Source: Veillonella sp. (GTDB lineage: Bacteria; Bacillota; Negativicutes; Veillonellales; Veillonellaceae). From it: a DNA stretch of 64,000 nucleotides. Of the stretch, positions 1 through 9,342 are shown piece by piece (within the stretch, counting starts at the first letter, position 1; the number at the start of each line of letters is the position of its first letter). The notes beneath the pieces were generated by a model. That model was not told the origin of the DNA and ran no database searches. It was given only the letters and a program-made list of their open reading frames with translations. The translations under genes were made by a program, and so were the position numbers. The stretch is taken from NCBI RefSeq assembly GCF_018364065.1, contig NZ_JAGZMO010000001.1, forward strand, positions 248,001-312,000. Direction: 5' to 3'.

Positions 1-304
1 TAGCGTCGCCCAATTGTTCTTGGTTCAATTCTACTTGATCGTAAGTTTCATTGTCCATGAATGTATAAGCTCCGTCAGCTTCGTATAAGTATTGCATACG
101 ACGACGGTCAACATGTGCTTTAGGCACTTTTTCACCGGCATTGAAAGTACGTTCAACAACAGCGCCTGTTTGCAAGTTCTTTAATTTACAACGCACAAAG
201 GCGGCACCTTTACCTGGTTTTACGTGTTGGAAGTCTACAACTTGCCACACGTTACCATCGAGCTCAATTGTTACGCCCGGGCGAAAATCATTACTAGAAA
301 TCAT
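1..304 (-). CDS. efp: Elongation factor P, 3' part cut by window edge
   Basis: EF-P binds ribosomes stalled at proline-rich stretches and restores peptide bond formation. The first 101 codons lie here, read from an ATG at 304 with GGAGGGA upstream; the C-terminal domains are outside the window. The start MISSNDFRPG and the PGKG loop (Lys near residue 32, the residue modified in many bacteria) identify the N-terminal KOW-like domain. It lies 15 bases downstream of a proline peptidase gene, a pairing common in Firmicutes, so the two are probably cotranscribed. The reading frame is open to the window edge. Confidence 0.95.
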   Translation of the reverse strand, partial: MISSNDFRPGVTIELDGNVWQVVDFQHVKPGKGAAFVRCKLKNLQTGAVVERTFNAGEKVPKAHVDRRRMQYLYEADGAYTFMDNETYDQVELNQEQLGDA

Positions 305-319
305 TTAAAATCCCTCCGT

Positions 320-1429
320 TTAACCTTTTACTTCTATTAATTCCTTAGTGGTGTGAGTGATTATCTCACAGCCATTATCGGTAACAATAACTGTATCTTC
401 GATGCGAAGACCACAATCGCCGTCATTGAACTTGTCAATGGCATGACAACCTTCCAAATAGATACCCGGTTCCACCGTAATAATCATATTCGGTTCCAAT
501 ACTGTGTCAGACTTCGGTGACGCCACCGGTTCTTCGTGAATATCAAGACCTACGCCGTGGCCTGTACCATGCTGGTACACCAAGTCTTTCAAGTCTTCCC
601 GCGCCTTAAAATTAGCGCGACACGCTTCATCTAAATCACGGCCTGTAATGCCCGCTTTCACGGCTTTGACGCCGTTCATCTGCGATTCCAGGATCGTATT
701 ATACAAGAATTTCTGGAACTCCGATGCTGTGCCCATTACAATCGTACGGGTCATATCGGAATGATATCCTTTATACACGCTGCCGAAGTCAAATGTGACG
801 AAATCGCCGTCTTCAATGACTTTATCGGACGCTACACCATGAGGCATGTTGGAGCGAATACCGGAAGCTACAATCGTTTTAAATGAAGGTTCTTCGGAAC
901 CGCGATCCATCATTTCCTTTTCAAGAATGATGCGCGCTTCGTTTTCCGTCATACCCACTTTGAGCTGTTTCAGCATCGCTGCAAAGGCTTCGTCGGCAAT
1001 CTTCGCCGCATACCGCATCAATTCCAGTTCATCTTCACGCTTAACGGCGCGTACGGTGGCCAAGTTGACTGATTTGAATTCCTTAATATCTGTCAGTGCT
1101 TCGCTCATTTTTTTATACGTATCTACAGGCATGCTGTCGCCTTCAATAATACAAGTTGCAATAGGCGTACCGGAATCGTTGATTAATTCCTTGATAGTCT
1201 GCCAGATTGAATCTTTATATTGAATCACTTCATACCCTTCACACTGATTAGCAGCCTGAATGCGATAACGGCTGTCCGTAATCAAATAGGCATCTGTGCG
1301 GGTTATGAACGCAACGGCGGTTGTACCTGTAAATCCGGTGAAATATCTTAAGTTTGTTTCGCTGAGTATAATACTCGCATCGTAATTTTCGGCTTTTAAA
1401 AAGTCTTGTAAACGATGTAATCCATTCAT
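320..1429 (-). CDS. M24-family Xaa-Pro aminopeptidase
   Basis: Metallopeptidase that removes an N-terminal residue next to proline or cleaves X-Pro dipeptides in the cytoplasm. At 369 residues it fits the short PepP/PepQ-like group. An N-terminal creatinase-like domain (about 1-130) is followed by the pita-bread catalytic domain. Visible metal ligands are Asp214 (FDFG), Asp225 (HSDMTRT), His292 in HGTGHGVG, Glu320 (VEPG) and Glu344 (RIED), so the site looks intact. The ATG at 1429 has AAGGGAG upstream. It precedes efp by 15 bases. Which of PepP or PepQ activity it has cannot be settled from sequence alone. Confidence 0.92.
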   Translation of the reverse strand: MNGLHRLQDFLKAENYDASIILSETNLRYFTGFTGTTAVAFITRTDAYLITDSRYRIQAANQCEGYEVIQYKDSIWQTIKELINDSGTPIATCIIEGDSMPVDTYKKMSEALTDIKEFKSVNLATVRAVKREDELELMRYAAKIADEAFAAMLKQLKVGMTENEARIILEKEMMDRGSEEPSFKTIVASGIRSNMPHGVASDKVIEDGDFVTFDFGSVYKGYHSDMTRTIVMGTASEFQKFLYNTILESQMNGVKAVKAGITGRDLDEACRANFKAREDLKDLVYQHGTGHGVGLDIHEEPVASPKSDTVLEPNMIITVEPGIYLEGCHAIDKFNDGDCGLRIEDTVIVTDNGCEIITHTTKELIEVKG

Positions 1430-1490
1430 AAAAAGACTCCCTTACCATTAAAATTTTTCATTTAATGATACCATAAAAACGGAATTTTGA

Positions 1491-2312
1491 CTATAACTTT
1501 TCATAGTCTTCCGGCAAAAGAATTGCATACTGACCTGTTTCTTCGATACCGGATAAATCAAAAGGCCCTACGGAAAGTCGTTTCAAATAGACCACTTCAC
1601 CGCCGGCCGCACCAATCATGCGCTTCACCTGATGATACTTGCCTTCCGTAACTGTGATCATGGCTGCATTACAAGAGCCTTCTAAAGGCTGTGCTCTATG
1701 GGCATCCTCTTCTTCAATGCGACTCAGCTCATCACCATCTATTTTACATGGTCCGTCACCGGCAATCTTACGCCACTCGTCGCCGTCACCCAACAATGTT
1801 AAATGGGCCGGTTTGCACTTAGTACCGTCGCCCAGCTCCATACCGGCCGCAATGCGGTCCAGTCCTTCTTCACTGAGTGTTCCGGTGTATTCCACGTAAT
1901 ATACCTTCTCTATTTCTTTTTTGCCATTTATAATGCGATGCGCCCAATTGCCGTCATTGGAAAGGAGCAAGAGCCCCTCAGTATCCTTATCCAGTCGTCC
2001 TACAGGAAATACTTCCAAGGTAGTAAACTCCGGCGGCAACAGCTCCATTACTGTAGGCTGTTTCGTATCATGAACTGCACAGATATATCCGGCCGGTTTA
2101 TTAAAGGCCACATAATATACCATCTGCATAGATACAGGCTCATTTTTTACGGCTACCACGTCTTTGTCCGTATCAATGGATACGTCCTTTTTACGGGCCG
2201 TTGTTCCATTCACCGTAACCAGCCCCTGCTTTATGAGGCTGTGCACTTCTTTGCGTGTACCGAACGCTTTATGAGCTAAAAATTTATCTAAGCGCAATCT
2301 CACTACATTCAC
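1491..2312 (-). CDS. rsuA: RsuA-family 16S rRNA pseudouridine synthase
   Basis: Isomerises a uridine in 16S rRNA (position 516 in the E. coli enzyme) to pseudouridine. An N-terminal S4 RNA-binding domain (about 1-60) is followed by the catalytic domain with GRLDKDTEGLLLL, where Asp108 is the expected catalytic aspartate, and the late motif EGKYHQVKRM. Unusual: about 40 acidic, glycine-rich residues (roughly 175-215) are inserted between the KPAHLTLL strand and EGKYHQVKRM, where RsuA proteins normally have a short loop. The start is uncertain: the listed one is GTG, with further in-frame GTG and TTG codons at 2303 and 2297 that would give the usual short N terminus. Confidence 0.9.
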   Translation of the reverse strand: MNVVRLRLDKFLAHKAFGTRKEVHSLIKQGLVTVNGTTARKKDVSIDTDKDVVAVKNEPVSMQMVYYVAFNKPAGYICAVHDTKQPTVMELLPPEFTTLEVFPVGRLDKDTEGLLLLSNDGNWAHRIINGKKEIEKVYYVEYTGTLSEEGLDRIAAGMELGDGTKCKPAHLTLLGDGDEWRKIAGDGPCKIDGDELSRIEEEDAHRAQPLEGSCNAAMITVTEGKYHQVKRMIGAAGGEVVYLKRLSVGPFDLSGIEETGQYAILLPEDYEKL

Positions 2313-2348
2313 TACTTTCTAAATATACTATGCGTACTGCCTATACTT

Positions 2349-2978
2349 CTATTTTACCAATTCCAAATGCTTTGTATCATTCAGGAAGTTCAAGATATTG
2401 TGATCATCAGCACCGGAGCCATAATATTCCAACTTGGTAATGGATGTATTGCCCTGGCTGAAGCTCCAGGAATAATGAAGCGGCAAGTTCAAAATCTTAC
2501 AAATAATGGTACGGTTAGTGCCCCCATGAGCCACCACCAAAATGCTTTTTTCACTGCCTACATCAGTCATTTCATCGGTCAATGCAGACCAGGCGCGATC
2601 CTGTACCTGCGCAAAGGTTTCCCCTTGAGGAAGGTTTAATTTATCCGGATTGCGATACATTGTAAAAATGCCGTTTGGCCAACGTTCATTAATTTGCTCA
2701 TAGTTCAAGCCTTCCCATTCACCGAAGTTGATTTCCTGAAGGCGTTTATCAGTTTTAAAGGAGATATTGCGGCCTTCGTAAATATATTCCGCAGTAATGC
2801 GGGCTCGATCCAGGTCACTGGCAATAATACTGTCAAAATGAATCGGTTTCAACACTTCCGCCACCGCTTTCGCCTGTTTAATGCCTAGCGAGTTAAGCGG
2901 CACATTCGTGTGCCCCTGGTATAATCCTTGTTTATTCCAGTCAGTCTGACCATGTCGAACTAAATAAATTGTGTTCAT
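2349..2978 (-). CDS. cobC: Histidine phosphatase, probable alpha-ribazole phosphatase
   Basis: Phosphohistidine-type phosphatase. The motif LVRHGQTDWN near the N terminus supplies the phosphorylated histidine, and AHGG supplies the second active-site histidine. Last in the cobamide operon, it probably removes the 5'-phosphate from alpha-ribazole phosphate or from the completed cobamide phosphate; the family also includes phosphoglycerate mutases, so the substrate rests on context. I take ATG 2978, which has GGAG seven bases upstream, rather than an in-frame TTG at 2984. It overlaps the end of the upstream decarboxylase gene by 38 bases, which suggests translational coupling. Confidence 0.85.
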   Translation of the reverse strand: MNTIYLVRHGQTDWNKQGLYQGHTNVPLNSLGIKQAKAVAEVLKPIHFDSIIASDLDRARITAEYIYEGRNISFKTDKRLQEINFGEWEGLNYEQINERWPNGIFTMYRNPDKLNLPQGETFAQVQDRAWSALTDEMTDVGSEKSILVVAHGGTNRTIICKILNLPLHYSWSFSQGNTSITKLEYYGSGADDHNILNFLNDTKHLELVK

Positions 2979-4092
2979 CAGCAAACTCCTTTACCTGTGT
3001 TAGTAACATATCATTTTCTTCTTCTCTTTTTACTGCTATGCGAAACCATCCGGTTCCCAAACCTTCATAGGCTTCGCAATTTCGAATCATTATATAGCGA
3101 CGATTTAAAAATGCCGTCAATGCCTGTAAATCAGGTGATTCAGGAAGCCAACGGACCAAGATAAAATTCACTGTCGGTTGCACTACCTGCAAGAACGGAA
3201 GTTCCATTAAGGCATTAGAAAATCGTTGTTTTTCTTTTTGTATAAACACTTTGCTCGCTTCAATATATTCTTTGTCGGCCAATGCCGCTTCCCCGTAGAT
3301 TTGAGCCGCCCGATTGACGGACCAGGCAGGTAAAACCTGTTTAACCTGCTCCAACAAGGCCGGTGCTCCCAATAAGGCGCCTAAACGCAACCCGGGAACA
3401 GCATAGAACTTCGTCAACGAATGAAGAATTAACAAATTGTCATATTTCTTCAAAAGCGGTCTCGCACTATGGCTCTCGTCGGTGAACTCAATAAAGGATT
3501 CATCGACCAGTACAAAACTGTTATAGCTTTTCCACTTAGAAATAATCCCATCCAACTCGTCCGGATCAATCAATGAACCGTCAGGATTATTAGGATTGCC
3601 CATAATGAGAAGTGACCCGTCAACAACGCTTCCGGTCGAAGCATCAATAATTCTTTCGGCAAAAGTAGCAGCTCTTTCCATAGAAGCATCCATACTGCGC
3701 CCCGTAGAATCTATCTGTTTTCTATAAGAAACGACGTTCTTATTAAAAGCCCGCGCTCCTTTTTCATATTCGGAAAACCCCGGTGCCGGCACATACACGG
3801 TACTGTTTACCAGTGAAGCCATCAGCCCATATAAAAGCTCAGCGGCGCCATTGCCTACCAGTATATTTTCGGCAGGTAACGACAAATGCGTGCTTAAGGC
3901 TGTGAGTAAACCTTTGTTATGAATATCCGGATAATGTATGCATTGTTCCCATGACCGTTCTAAGGCACGACGACCTAAGGGACTCATGCCAAGGGGATTT
4001 ATATTGGCACTAAAATCAAGCACGTGTTTCTCATCCACCTGATGAGCGGCACTAAATTCATATATATTACCGCCATGCTGATTTCCGCTCAC
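2941..4092 (-). CDS. cobD: Threonine-phosphate decarboxylase (CobD type)
   Basis: PLP enzyme of the class-I aminotransferase fold that converts L-threonine phosphate to (R)-1-amino-2-propanol phosphate, the linker between corrin ring and nucleotide loop. The N-terminal HGGNIYE and DFSANINPLG motifs are typical of CobD, and SLTKFYAVPGLRLG carries the PLP lysine. It is distinguished from HisC mainly by these motifs and by lying directly downstream of an L-threonine kinase gene that makes its substrate. The reading frame extends to a TTG at 4119, but AGGAG sits just before GTG 4092, so I use that start. Confidence 0.88.
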   Translation of the reverse strand: MSGNQHGGNIYEFSAAHQVDEKHVLDFSANINPLGMSPLGRRALERSWEQCIHYPDIHNKGLLTALSTHLSLPAENILVGNGAAELLYGLMASLVNSTVYVPAPGFSEYEKGARAFNKNVVSYRKQIDSTGRSMDASMERAATFAERIIDASTGSVVDGSLLIMGNPNNPDGSLIDPDELDGIISKWKSYNSFVLVDESFIEFTDESHSARPLLKKYDNLLILHSLTKFYAVPGLRLGALLGAPALLEQVKQVLPAWSVNRAAQIYGEAALADKEYIEASKVFIQKEKQRFSNALMELPFLQVVQPTVNFILVRWLPESPDLQALTAFLNRRYIMIRNCEAYEGLGTGWFRIAVKREEENDMLLTQVKEFADEHNLFSSTWSD

Positions 4093-4179
4093 GTTACTCC
4101 TGCTTTCCTTTGCACACAAAAATGTTTACGAACTTGAAACTTTAAGTCGTAAAAAGAATCTCTTCAAATTATAAAAGGC

Positions 4180-5163
4180 CTACTCTTTTATTGTAACATA
4201 GGTTATACCTGTGTTTATAGTATTCACTGTATAAAGATAAGATAAGTCCGCGCATCGTTGCAATACGTGCGGAACTATTTCATCCGTCATCTGATCTACC
4301 GGATACAGTAAGGCCATAACTGTTCCGCTATGAGCCACTACCAGACCCAAACTGCCCGTTTCTTTGCCAATTTCAACAAGTGTTGGTACATGTTTTTTAT
4401 ATAAAATTGACTGATTAGCCAGTGCACTCATCGTAGCCGCTCGGCCAATCAATGAACTGTCGCCCCTTTCAAATCCGGCCAACAGTAACTCAAAGGCTTC
4501 TCGTATCACATCTTCTTTAGCGGCCACTTTTTCCTTCAAATCTATCCGACTATTGAAAGCTACCGTATCCACGGTGCCCCCTTCATCAAAGATGACCAGC
4601 TTCATAGACGGAAGTTCGCCTAAATAACGCGTAACCTTACCTTTATAATAATCAAATTGAACAGAGCCGGGATAAAAAGACGCATCGCTTGGTTCAATAG
4701 CCAAACAGAGCTTCGCCAACTCTTCATAGGATAAAGTCTTTCCTTTTAAAAGTGATGCCGCCATAGCAACGGCACTAATATCCGCGCTGCTGGAGGCGAG
4801 CCCTTTTCCCTGTAAAAGTTGAGATAATCCGATGATATTGTTCACATCATTGCCTGTAATTCCTGCAAGCTCCACAGCATGTAGGGATTTACTCTGTAAT
4901 GAAAGAGTATCTGTAATGATATTCGTATTTGTATTGATATTTACATTCGACTCAGTGACTTCCGCATCAAGATATCTCCACAACTCTTCCGGCAAATGTG
5001 GTTCAATAATTCCCTTTACAGCGTCTAACCGGATCTTCAGATTGTCACCGCTGATTGCGTAAGAGTATAAATTAATCGGGCAGGTTACGAGAAAGTCCTG
5101 CCCGTCAATGGAGCCCTGCAGGAGTTCACCGCAGGAGCCCGGTGATTTTACAATATGAAGCAT
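4180..5163 (-). CDS. pduX: L-threonine kinase, PduX type (GHMP family)
   Basis: Phosphorylates free L-threonine with ATP, feeding the CobD decarboxylase encoded just downstream. GHMP-family signature GLASSSAD at 121-128 forms the ATP loop; the N terminus SPGSCGELLQG is characteristic of PduX proteins. The gene starts 12 bases after cobS, with AGGGG before ATG 5163. Length (327 residues) is normal. The co-occurrence of PduX, CobD and CbiB in one transcript shows that the organism makes the aminopropanol linker from threonine. Confidence 0.9.
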   Translation of the reverse strand: MLHIVKSPGSCGELLQGSIDGQDFLVTCPINLYSYAISGDNLKIRLDAVKGIIEPHLPEELWRYLDAEVTESNVNINTNTNIITDTLSLQSKSLHAVELAGITGNDVNNIIGLSQLLQGKGLASSSADISAVAMAASLLKGKTLSYEELAKLCLAIEPSDASFYPGSVQFDYYKGKVTRYLGELPSMKLVIFDEGGTVDTVAFNSRIDLKEKVAAKEDVIREAFELLLAGFERGDSSLIGRAATMSALANQSILYKKHVPTLVEIGKETGSLGLVVAHSGTVMALLYPVDQMTDEIVPHVLQRCADLSYLYTVNTINTGITYVTIKE

Positions 5164-5175
5164 TCGTACCGCCCC

Positions 5176-5910
5176 TTACATGCCCAGACCGATAACAACC
5201 ATGAGAAATATAAGTTCCGTTGTTTCAATGACGAAACCATAGGTGTCGCCTGTAACGCCGTCAATCTGTTTCATAATAAACTGATTAAGTATGAGATTAA
5301 TAGCTATTACACTACCCATATAGAGCAGGTAATGCCAGCCATATAAGAATACAGGCCACAACGTCAAAATCGTACTGATCCACAATGTACTCTTCGGCGA
5401 ATAAACGGCAAAGGCCTTGCCCATCCCTTCAGGACGGGCATAAGGAAAGAGCCGAATACTTAAGGTCAGTCCGTAGCGGCTCAATAAAGGCATAATGAAC
5501 AGCACTTCGTATATGTACGTCTGGGAAACAATGAGCAACAACTGCCATTTTAAAAGGACCAGAAAGACGAAGCCGATTACGCCGTTAGAGCCTACGCGGC
5601 TGTCTTTCATAATTGCCAGCTTCCGTTCCTTGTCGCGACCGGAAAAAAGGCCGTCACAAGTGTCCATAAAGCCGTCCGCATGAAGACCGCCGGTGAAGAG
5701 AAACTCAAATATAACGGCACCCAAGGCGACCAGCTCCAAGGAAATTCGCCCCGCCAAAAGCCACCAGTAGCCCATCAAAAAGGCACCAATAACAGCACCG
5801 ACTAAAGGAAAATAAACTACACTTTTGCCAAAGTCCTCGATATTCCATTCCGTTTGATTCACAATCTTTAACCGCGTTAAAAATTGGAGACCTACAAAAA
5901 ATGCGTTCAT
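5176..5910 (-). CDS. cobS: Adenosylcobinamide-GDP ribazoletransferase
   Basis: Integral membrane enzyme that joins activated adenosylcobinamide-GDP to the alpha-riboside of the lower ligand, closing the nucleotide loop. The hydrophobic protein of 244 residues carries the CobS motif DGFMDTCDGL followed by a conserved KDSRVGSNG stretch. ATG 5910 has AAGGAG upstream. Upstream of the ribosome site is a spacer with short direct repeats (see the repeat entry at 5917). It acts after CobU and before the CobC phosphatase, all encoded in the same transcript. Confidence 0.93.
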   Translation of the reverse strand: MNAFFVGLQFLTRLKIVNQTEWNIEDFGKSVVYFPLVGAVIGAFLMGYWWLLAGRISLELVALGAVIFEFLFTGGLHADGFMDTCDGLFSGRDKERKLAIMKDSRVGSNGVIGFVFLVLLKWQLLLIVSQTYIYEVLFIMPLLSRYGLTLSIRLFPYARPEGMGKAFAVYSPKSTLWISTILTLWPVFLYGWHYLLYMGSVIAINLILNQFIMKQIDGVTGDTYGFVIETTELIFLMVVIGLGM

Positions 5911-5916
5911 TCATAC

Positions 5917-5974
5917 TCCTTTATACTATCTTAACTAGTTATATAATCTTAATGCTTTATACAATCTTACTTTT
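5917..5974 (-). repeat. Degenerate direct repeats in cobS leader, about 20 bp x 3
   Basis: Three imperfect copies (5917-5934, 5935-5954, 5955-5974) share a TTAAGATTATATAA-like core on the minus strand, ending a few bases before the cobS ribosome site. No open reading frame or known operator is recognised in them. Confidence 0.5.
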
Positions 5975-6013
5975 TTAAAATCTAACGTTTAAAATTTCGG
6001 TCACAAAGTTTTT

Positions 6014-6056
6014 AACATAATAAACTGACCGATACATTACAATAAACTGATTATCA
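6014..6056 (-). repeat. Two-copy repeat across the cbiB stop codon
   Basis: On the minus strand the last codons of cbiB (CAGTTTATTGTAATG, with the TAA stop at 6037) are followed after about 20 bases by a near copy, CAGTTTATTATG. It resembles the longer stop-spanning arrays elsewhere in the window but has only two copies, and the stop is not kept in register. Confidence 0.4.
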
Positions 6057-7017
6057 GTTTAGACAGCCCCATGCTGAGTAAGATTCCCAACATGGTACAA
6101 ACATACATAAGGCCCGCTGTATTCACAATATGTCGTGCCCGTAAAGGACGCAGATTATCGCCCATATAGGCGCGGAATGTAGTTTTATCTCCATATGTAT
6201 TATAGCCGCCCAGGCGAATGTGTAAAGCCCCTGCTACCGGAGCCTCCGCGTAGCCCCCATTAGGACTTGGATGCTTGTGAGCGTCACGTACAGTTATGGA
6301 GATAGCCTTACGCCAGTCAAGCCGCATAATAGCCGCCGCCAATACATAGAGAATGAAGGTAATACGGGCGGGAATGTAATTAGCCACATCGTCCAAACGA
6401 GCCGCAAAGCGACCGAAGTATATGTACCGTTCATTCTTATAACCCAACATGGAGTCCAATGTGTTTACGGTGCGGTAGAAAATGGCACCCAAGCTGCCGA
6501 AACAGGCAAAGAACAGGAGCGGTGCAATAATGCCGTCCACCGTATTCTCCGCAATAGTCTCCACGGTGGCTCGCGTAATTTCACCTTCATCAAGATCGGA
6601 GGTTTTGCGCCCCACAATATAGCCCACTTTTTTTCGCGCCATATCGAGCTTCTTCCGGCGCAGCAATTCACTGATTTCAAGACCGGCCGATGCCAAGCTG
6701 CGCGGGCTGATTGAAATATATACGAGGAAAATATCTACGAAGTACCCCACCCACGGGCTAATTGTGCCGCCCAGGAGTTGTAAGCCGAAAGATATAATTA
6801 ACACTGTAAAAATGGTTAATATAACCGTAAGAAATCCATGGAAAAACTGGCGTTGCGGACGTTCCTTCTGCTTGTAGAGACGACGCTCATATATGCTGAT
6901 GCAGCGACCGATTAACGCCACCGGATGATATTTCGAATTCGGATCGCCCAGCAGGCAGTCCATAATAAATGCCCAGAGCGGAATCAGATAGAGTGAATTA
7001 TTAATTAACCATTCCAT
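6037..7017 (-). CDS. cbiB: Adenosylcobinamide-phosphate synthase
   Basis: Membrane amide ligase that attaches aminopropanol phosphate to adenosylcobyric acid. The 326-residue hydrophobic protein has CbiB features: an early DCLLGDP motif, a TVETIAENTVDG motif, and HPSPNGGYAEAPVAGAL in the second half. It overlaps the end of cobQ by 13 bases, so translation is probably coupled. Substrates come from CobQ upstream and from PduX/CobD downstream in the same transcript. Confidence 0.94.
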   Translation of the reverse strand: MEWLINNSLYLIPLWAFIMDCLLGDPNSKYHPVALIGRCISIYERRLYKQKERPQRQFFHGFLTVILTIFTVLIISFGLQLLGGTISPWVGYFVDIFLVYISISPRSLASAGLEISELLRRKKLDMARKKVGYIVGRKTSDLDEGEITRATVETIAENTVDGIIAPLLFFACFGSLGAIFYRTVNTLDSMLGYKNERYIYFGRFAARLDDVANYIPARITFILYVLAAAIMRLDWRKAISITVRDAHKHPSPNGGYAEAPVAGALHIRLGGYNTYGDKTTFRAYMGDNLRPLRARHIVNTAGLMYVCTMLGILLSMGLSKLIISLL

Positions 7018-8540
7018 ACATTTGGCTCCTTAAATAAATGATTAATGTAATCCATGTCCAGGTGAGACTCCACAATATCGGCCAACCGATTATAGGCCGC
7101 CTCCTTATGGGCTCTATACTTAAATGTGCGCTCCAACGGAGGTAATCCTTTATTGATACGCAATTGATTTAATATAAAATAACGCAACTCGTCATTATCG
7201 AAAATACCGTGAATATATGTGCCAAGCACACGGTTCTCCGATCCTGTACCGCCATCGCCGATTTGTACGGCATCATGGCTGCGCTTCGTTATCATGAAAT
7301 TAGGTGTATGTTCGCCCTCAAATTCAGTGCGTCCCATATGAATTTCATAACCTGACAGATCCTGACCTTCATAGGTACCGCCCATAAATCGCAGGCACGG
7401 CACATCAAAAGCAACCTGATGAGTCATTTTCTCGCGGCTCATAGTAGTTACCATAGGCAGCAGATTTAGCCCGTCCATAGATTTTATGGACCCTTCCATC
7501 CCTTCCGGATCAGCCAGCTTTGTACCCAGCATCTGATAGCCGCCGCAAATACCGATAACCGGTACCCCTTCAGCCACCAAGGCGGCCAATTCATCAGCGT
7601 AACCTTCTTCTTTAATGTACTGCAGGTCCGCCAAAGTATTCTTGGAGCCCGGTAAAATAACTAAATCGCTGTAGCCAATGGATTCTCCGGGCTTCACGAA
7701 GCGAAGGGCCACGTCAGGTTCTCTCGACAAGGCGTCAAAATCAGTGAAGTTGGAAATCTTCGGCGTTTGAATCACGGTGATGGTCAATTCCTTATTGCGG
7801 AGAAACGGCCGTTTCTCCAAAGCCACGGAGTCTTCTTCGTCAATATCCAGATTATCAATGGCGGGAATCACTCCTACCACCTTCTTACCCGTTTTCTGTT
7901 CAATAAAATCGAGCGCCGGTGTGAGGAGATTAATATCACCGCGGAATTTATTGATAATTACGCCCTTTACCAAATCTCGTTCTTCCGGTTCCAACAATTC
8001 CAAGGTGCCTACAATGGCTGCAATGGAACCGCCCCGATCTATGTCCGCCACCAGTAATACCGGAATATTGGCCATCTTGGCAACGCGCATATTCACAATA
8101 TCATTGGCTTTCAAATTTACTTCCGCCGGACTTCCCGCCCCTTCAATAACGACGCGTTCAAAGTGTTCGTCTAAATAAAGAAGGCTTTCTTTTACCTTAT
8201 CCAGAGCCATTAAGGAATATTTCGTATGATAATCCTTCGCACTGTACACGCCTACAGGTTTCCCCATAAGTACTACCTGCGAAGACTGATTGCCCGTCGG
8301 TTTTAAAAGGACCGGATTCATCTGTACGATTGGCGGAATACCGGCCGCCTCCGCCTGTGCCACCTGAGCGCGGCCAATCTCGTGACCCCACAAAGTAACA
8401 AAGGAGTTGAGCGCCATATTCTGCGCTTTAAAAGGAGCTGTCTTATATCCTTGTCGATAAAAAATTCGGCACAATGCAGTGGTTATAATGCTTTTTCCCA
8501 CATTTGAACTAGTGCCTTGAAGCATAATTTTCTTCGCCAT
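7005..8540 (-). CDS. cobQ: Cobyric acid synthase
   Basis: Glutamine-dependent amidase that converts adenosylcobyrinic acid a,c-diamide to adenosylcobyric acid by four amidations. N-terminal ATPase domain with P-loop GTSSNVGKS, then a class-I glutamine amidotransferase domain with the nucleophile in ICGGYQMLG and a later conserved histidine in HGIFDN. The 511-residue length is normal. ATG 8540 overlaps the end of cobU. No earlier corrin-ring genes are in this window. Confidence 0.95.
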   Translation of the reverse strand: MAKKIMLQGTSSNVGKSIITTALCRIFYRQGYKTAPFKAQNMALNSFVTLWGHEIGRAQVAQAEAAGIPPIVQMNPVLLKPTGNQSSQVVLMGKPVGVYSAKDYHTKYSLMALDKVKESLLYLDEHFERVVIEGAGSPAEVNLKANDIVNMRVAKMANIPVLLVADIDRGGSIAAIVGTLELLEPEERDLVKGVIINKFRGDINLLTPALDFIEQKTGKKVVGVIPAIDNLDIDEEDSVALEKRPFLRNKELTITVIQTPKISNFTDFDALSREPDVALRFVKPGESIGYSDLVILPGSKNTLADLQYIKEEGYADELAALVAEGVPVIGICGGYQMLGTKLADPEGMEGSIKSMDGLNLLPMVTTMSREKMTHQVAFDVPCLRFMGGTYEGQDLSGYEIHMGRTEFEGEHTPNFMITKRSHDAVQIGDGGTGSENRVLGTYIHGIFDNDELRYFILNQLRINKGLPPLERTFKYRAHKEAAYNRLADIVESHLDMDYINHLFKEPNVWNG

Positions 8541-9169
8541 TATATATGAACCTCCTTCGATTTAACTTCTATAGTAATACCGCTAACGGTCAAATATACT
8601 TCATCCGCCGCTGCCGCCACATGCTGATTCAAATAGCCGGCCACATCTCGAAAATGACGGCTCAGCGCATTGTCCGGTACTATGCCGGACCCCACCTCAT
8701 TTGTCACCATAATCAAAGTCTTATGATGGGCCCGCGTCGATTCAATAATGCGGTCAAATTCGTTAGTTAGGCGCTCCTGAAGCGCATCAACAGCTTCGCT
8801 CGTAATAGGATCGGAAAGTTGAAGCACGTAGTTTGTCACATACATAGTTAAGCAGTCAAGTAATATAATGGAGCCTTCCCCGTCCATCACCTGAGACCAA
8901 TGCTCTTCCAGTGCCAAGGGAATCTCATGTGTTTCCCAACGGGTTCCGCGACGATGCTTATGATTTGCTATGCGCCCTTTCATTTCATCATCAAAGGCTT
9001 GACCGGTAGCTACGTATAGTAGGCCTGCCTGCTTGGAATCTATGACGGCATCAGATGACACATCACCTGCACCGTGTTTTTTCATGTAGAGGGATTGAGC
9101 CAAGCGTTCGGCAAATTCACTCTTGCCGCTTCTGGCACCACCCGTGCACAATATTATCTTCGGTTCCAT
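8540..9169 (-). CDS. cobU: Adenosylcobinamide kinase / guanylyltransferase
   Basis: Bifunctional P-loop enzyme that phosphorylates adenosylcobinamide and transfers GMP to it, preparing the substrate for CobS. The start EPKIILCTGGARSGKSEFAE contains the GxxxxGKS P-loop, followed by a conserved LLDCLTMYVTN segment and a TNEVGSGIVP segment. Two ATGs are possible, 9205 and 9169; AGAAAGG lies eight bases before 9169, so I use that one. It is the first gene of the cobamide run on this strand. No cobalamin riboswitch is seen in the 170 bases upstream. Confidence 0.92.
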   Translation of the reverse strand: MEPKIILCTGGARSGKSEFAERLAQSLYMKKHGAGDVSSDAVIDSKQAGLLYVATGQAFDDEMKGRIANHKHRRGTRWETHEIPLALEEHWSQVMDGEGSIILLDCLTMYVTNYVLQLSDPITSEAVDALQERLTNEFDRIIESTRAHHKTLIMVTNEVGSGIVPDNALSRHFRDVAGYLNQHVAAAADEVYLTVSGITIEVKSKEVHI

Positions 9170-9342
9170 CGAATCAGCCTTTCTTCTGTGTCTAACATCA
9201 TTCACATATTGAATAGCTTACTTAAGCTTCAATCTTGATACATATATTTATAATATCACGTTTCGTAAAATTATAGCATTGCACTTTTCATATACACATT
9301 CATAGGCTATACTAAGAGCAATTACAACCAAAGGAGATCTAT

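Noticed and set aside
846..1223. 125-codon plus-strand frame
   Set aside because: Antisense shadow of the peptidase gene, no ribosome site. The same applies to most other plus-strand frames in the window.
9170..9342. Cobalamin riboswitch before cobU
   Set aside because: No conserved B12-box or accompanying stems are seen in the short spacer.
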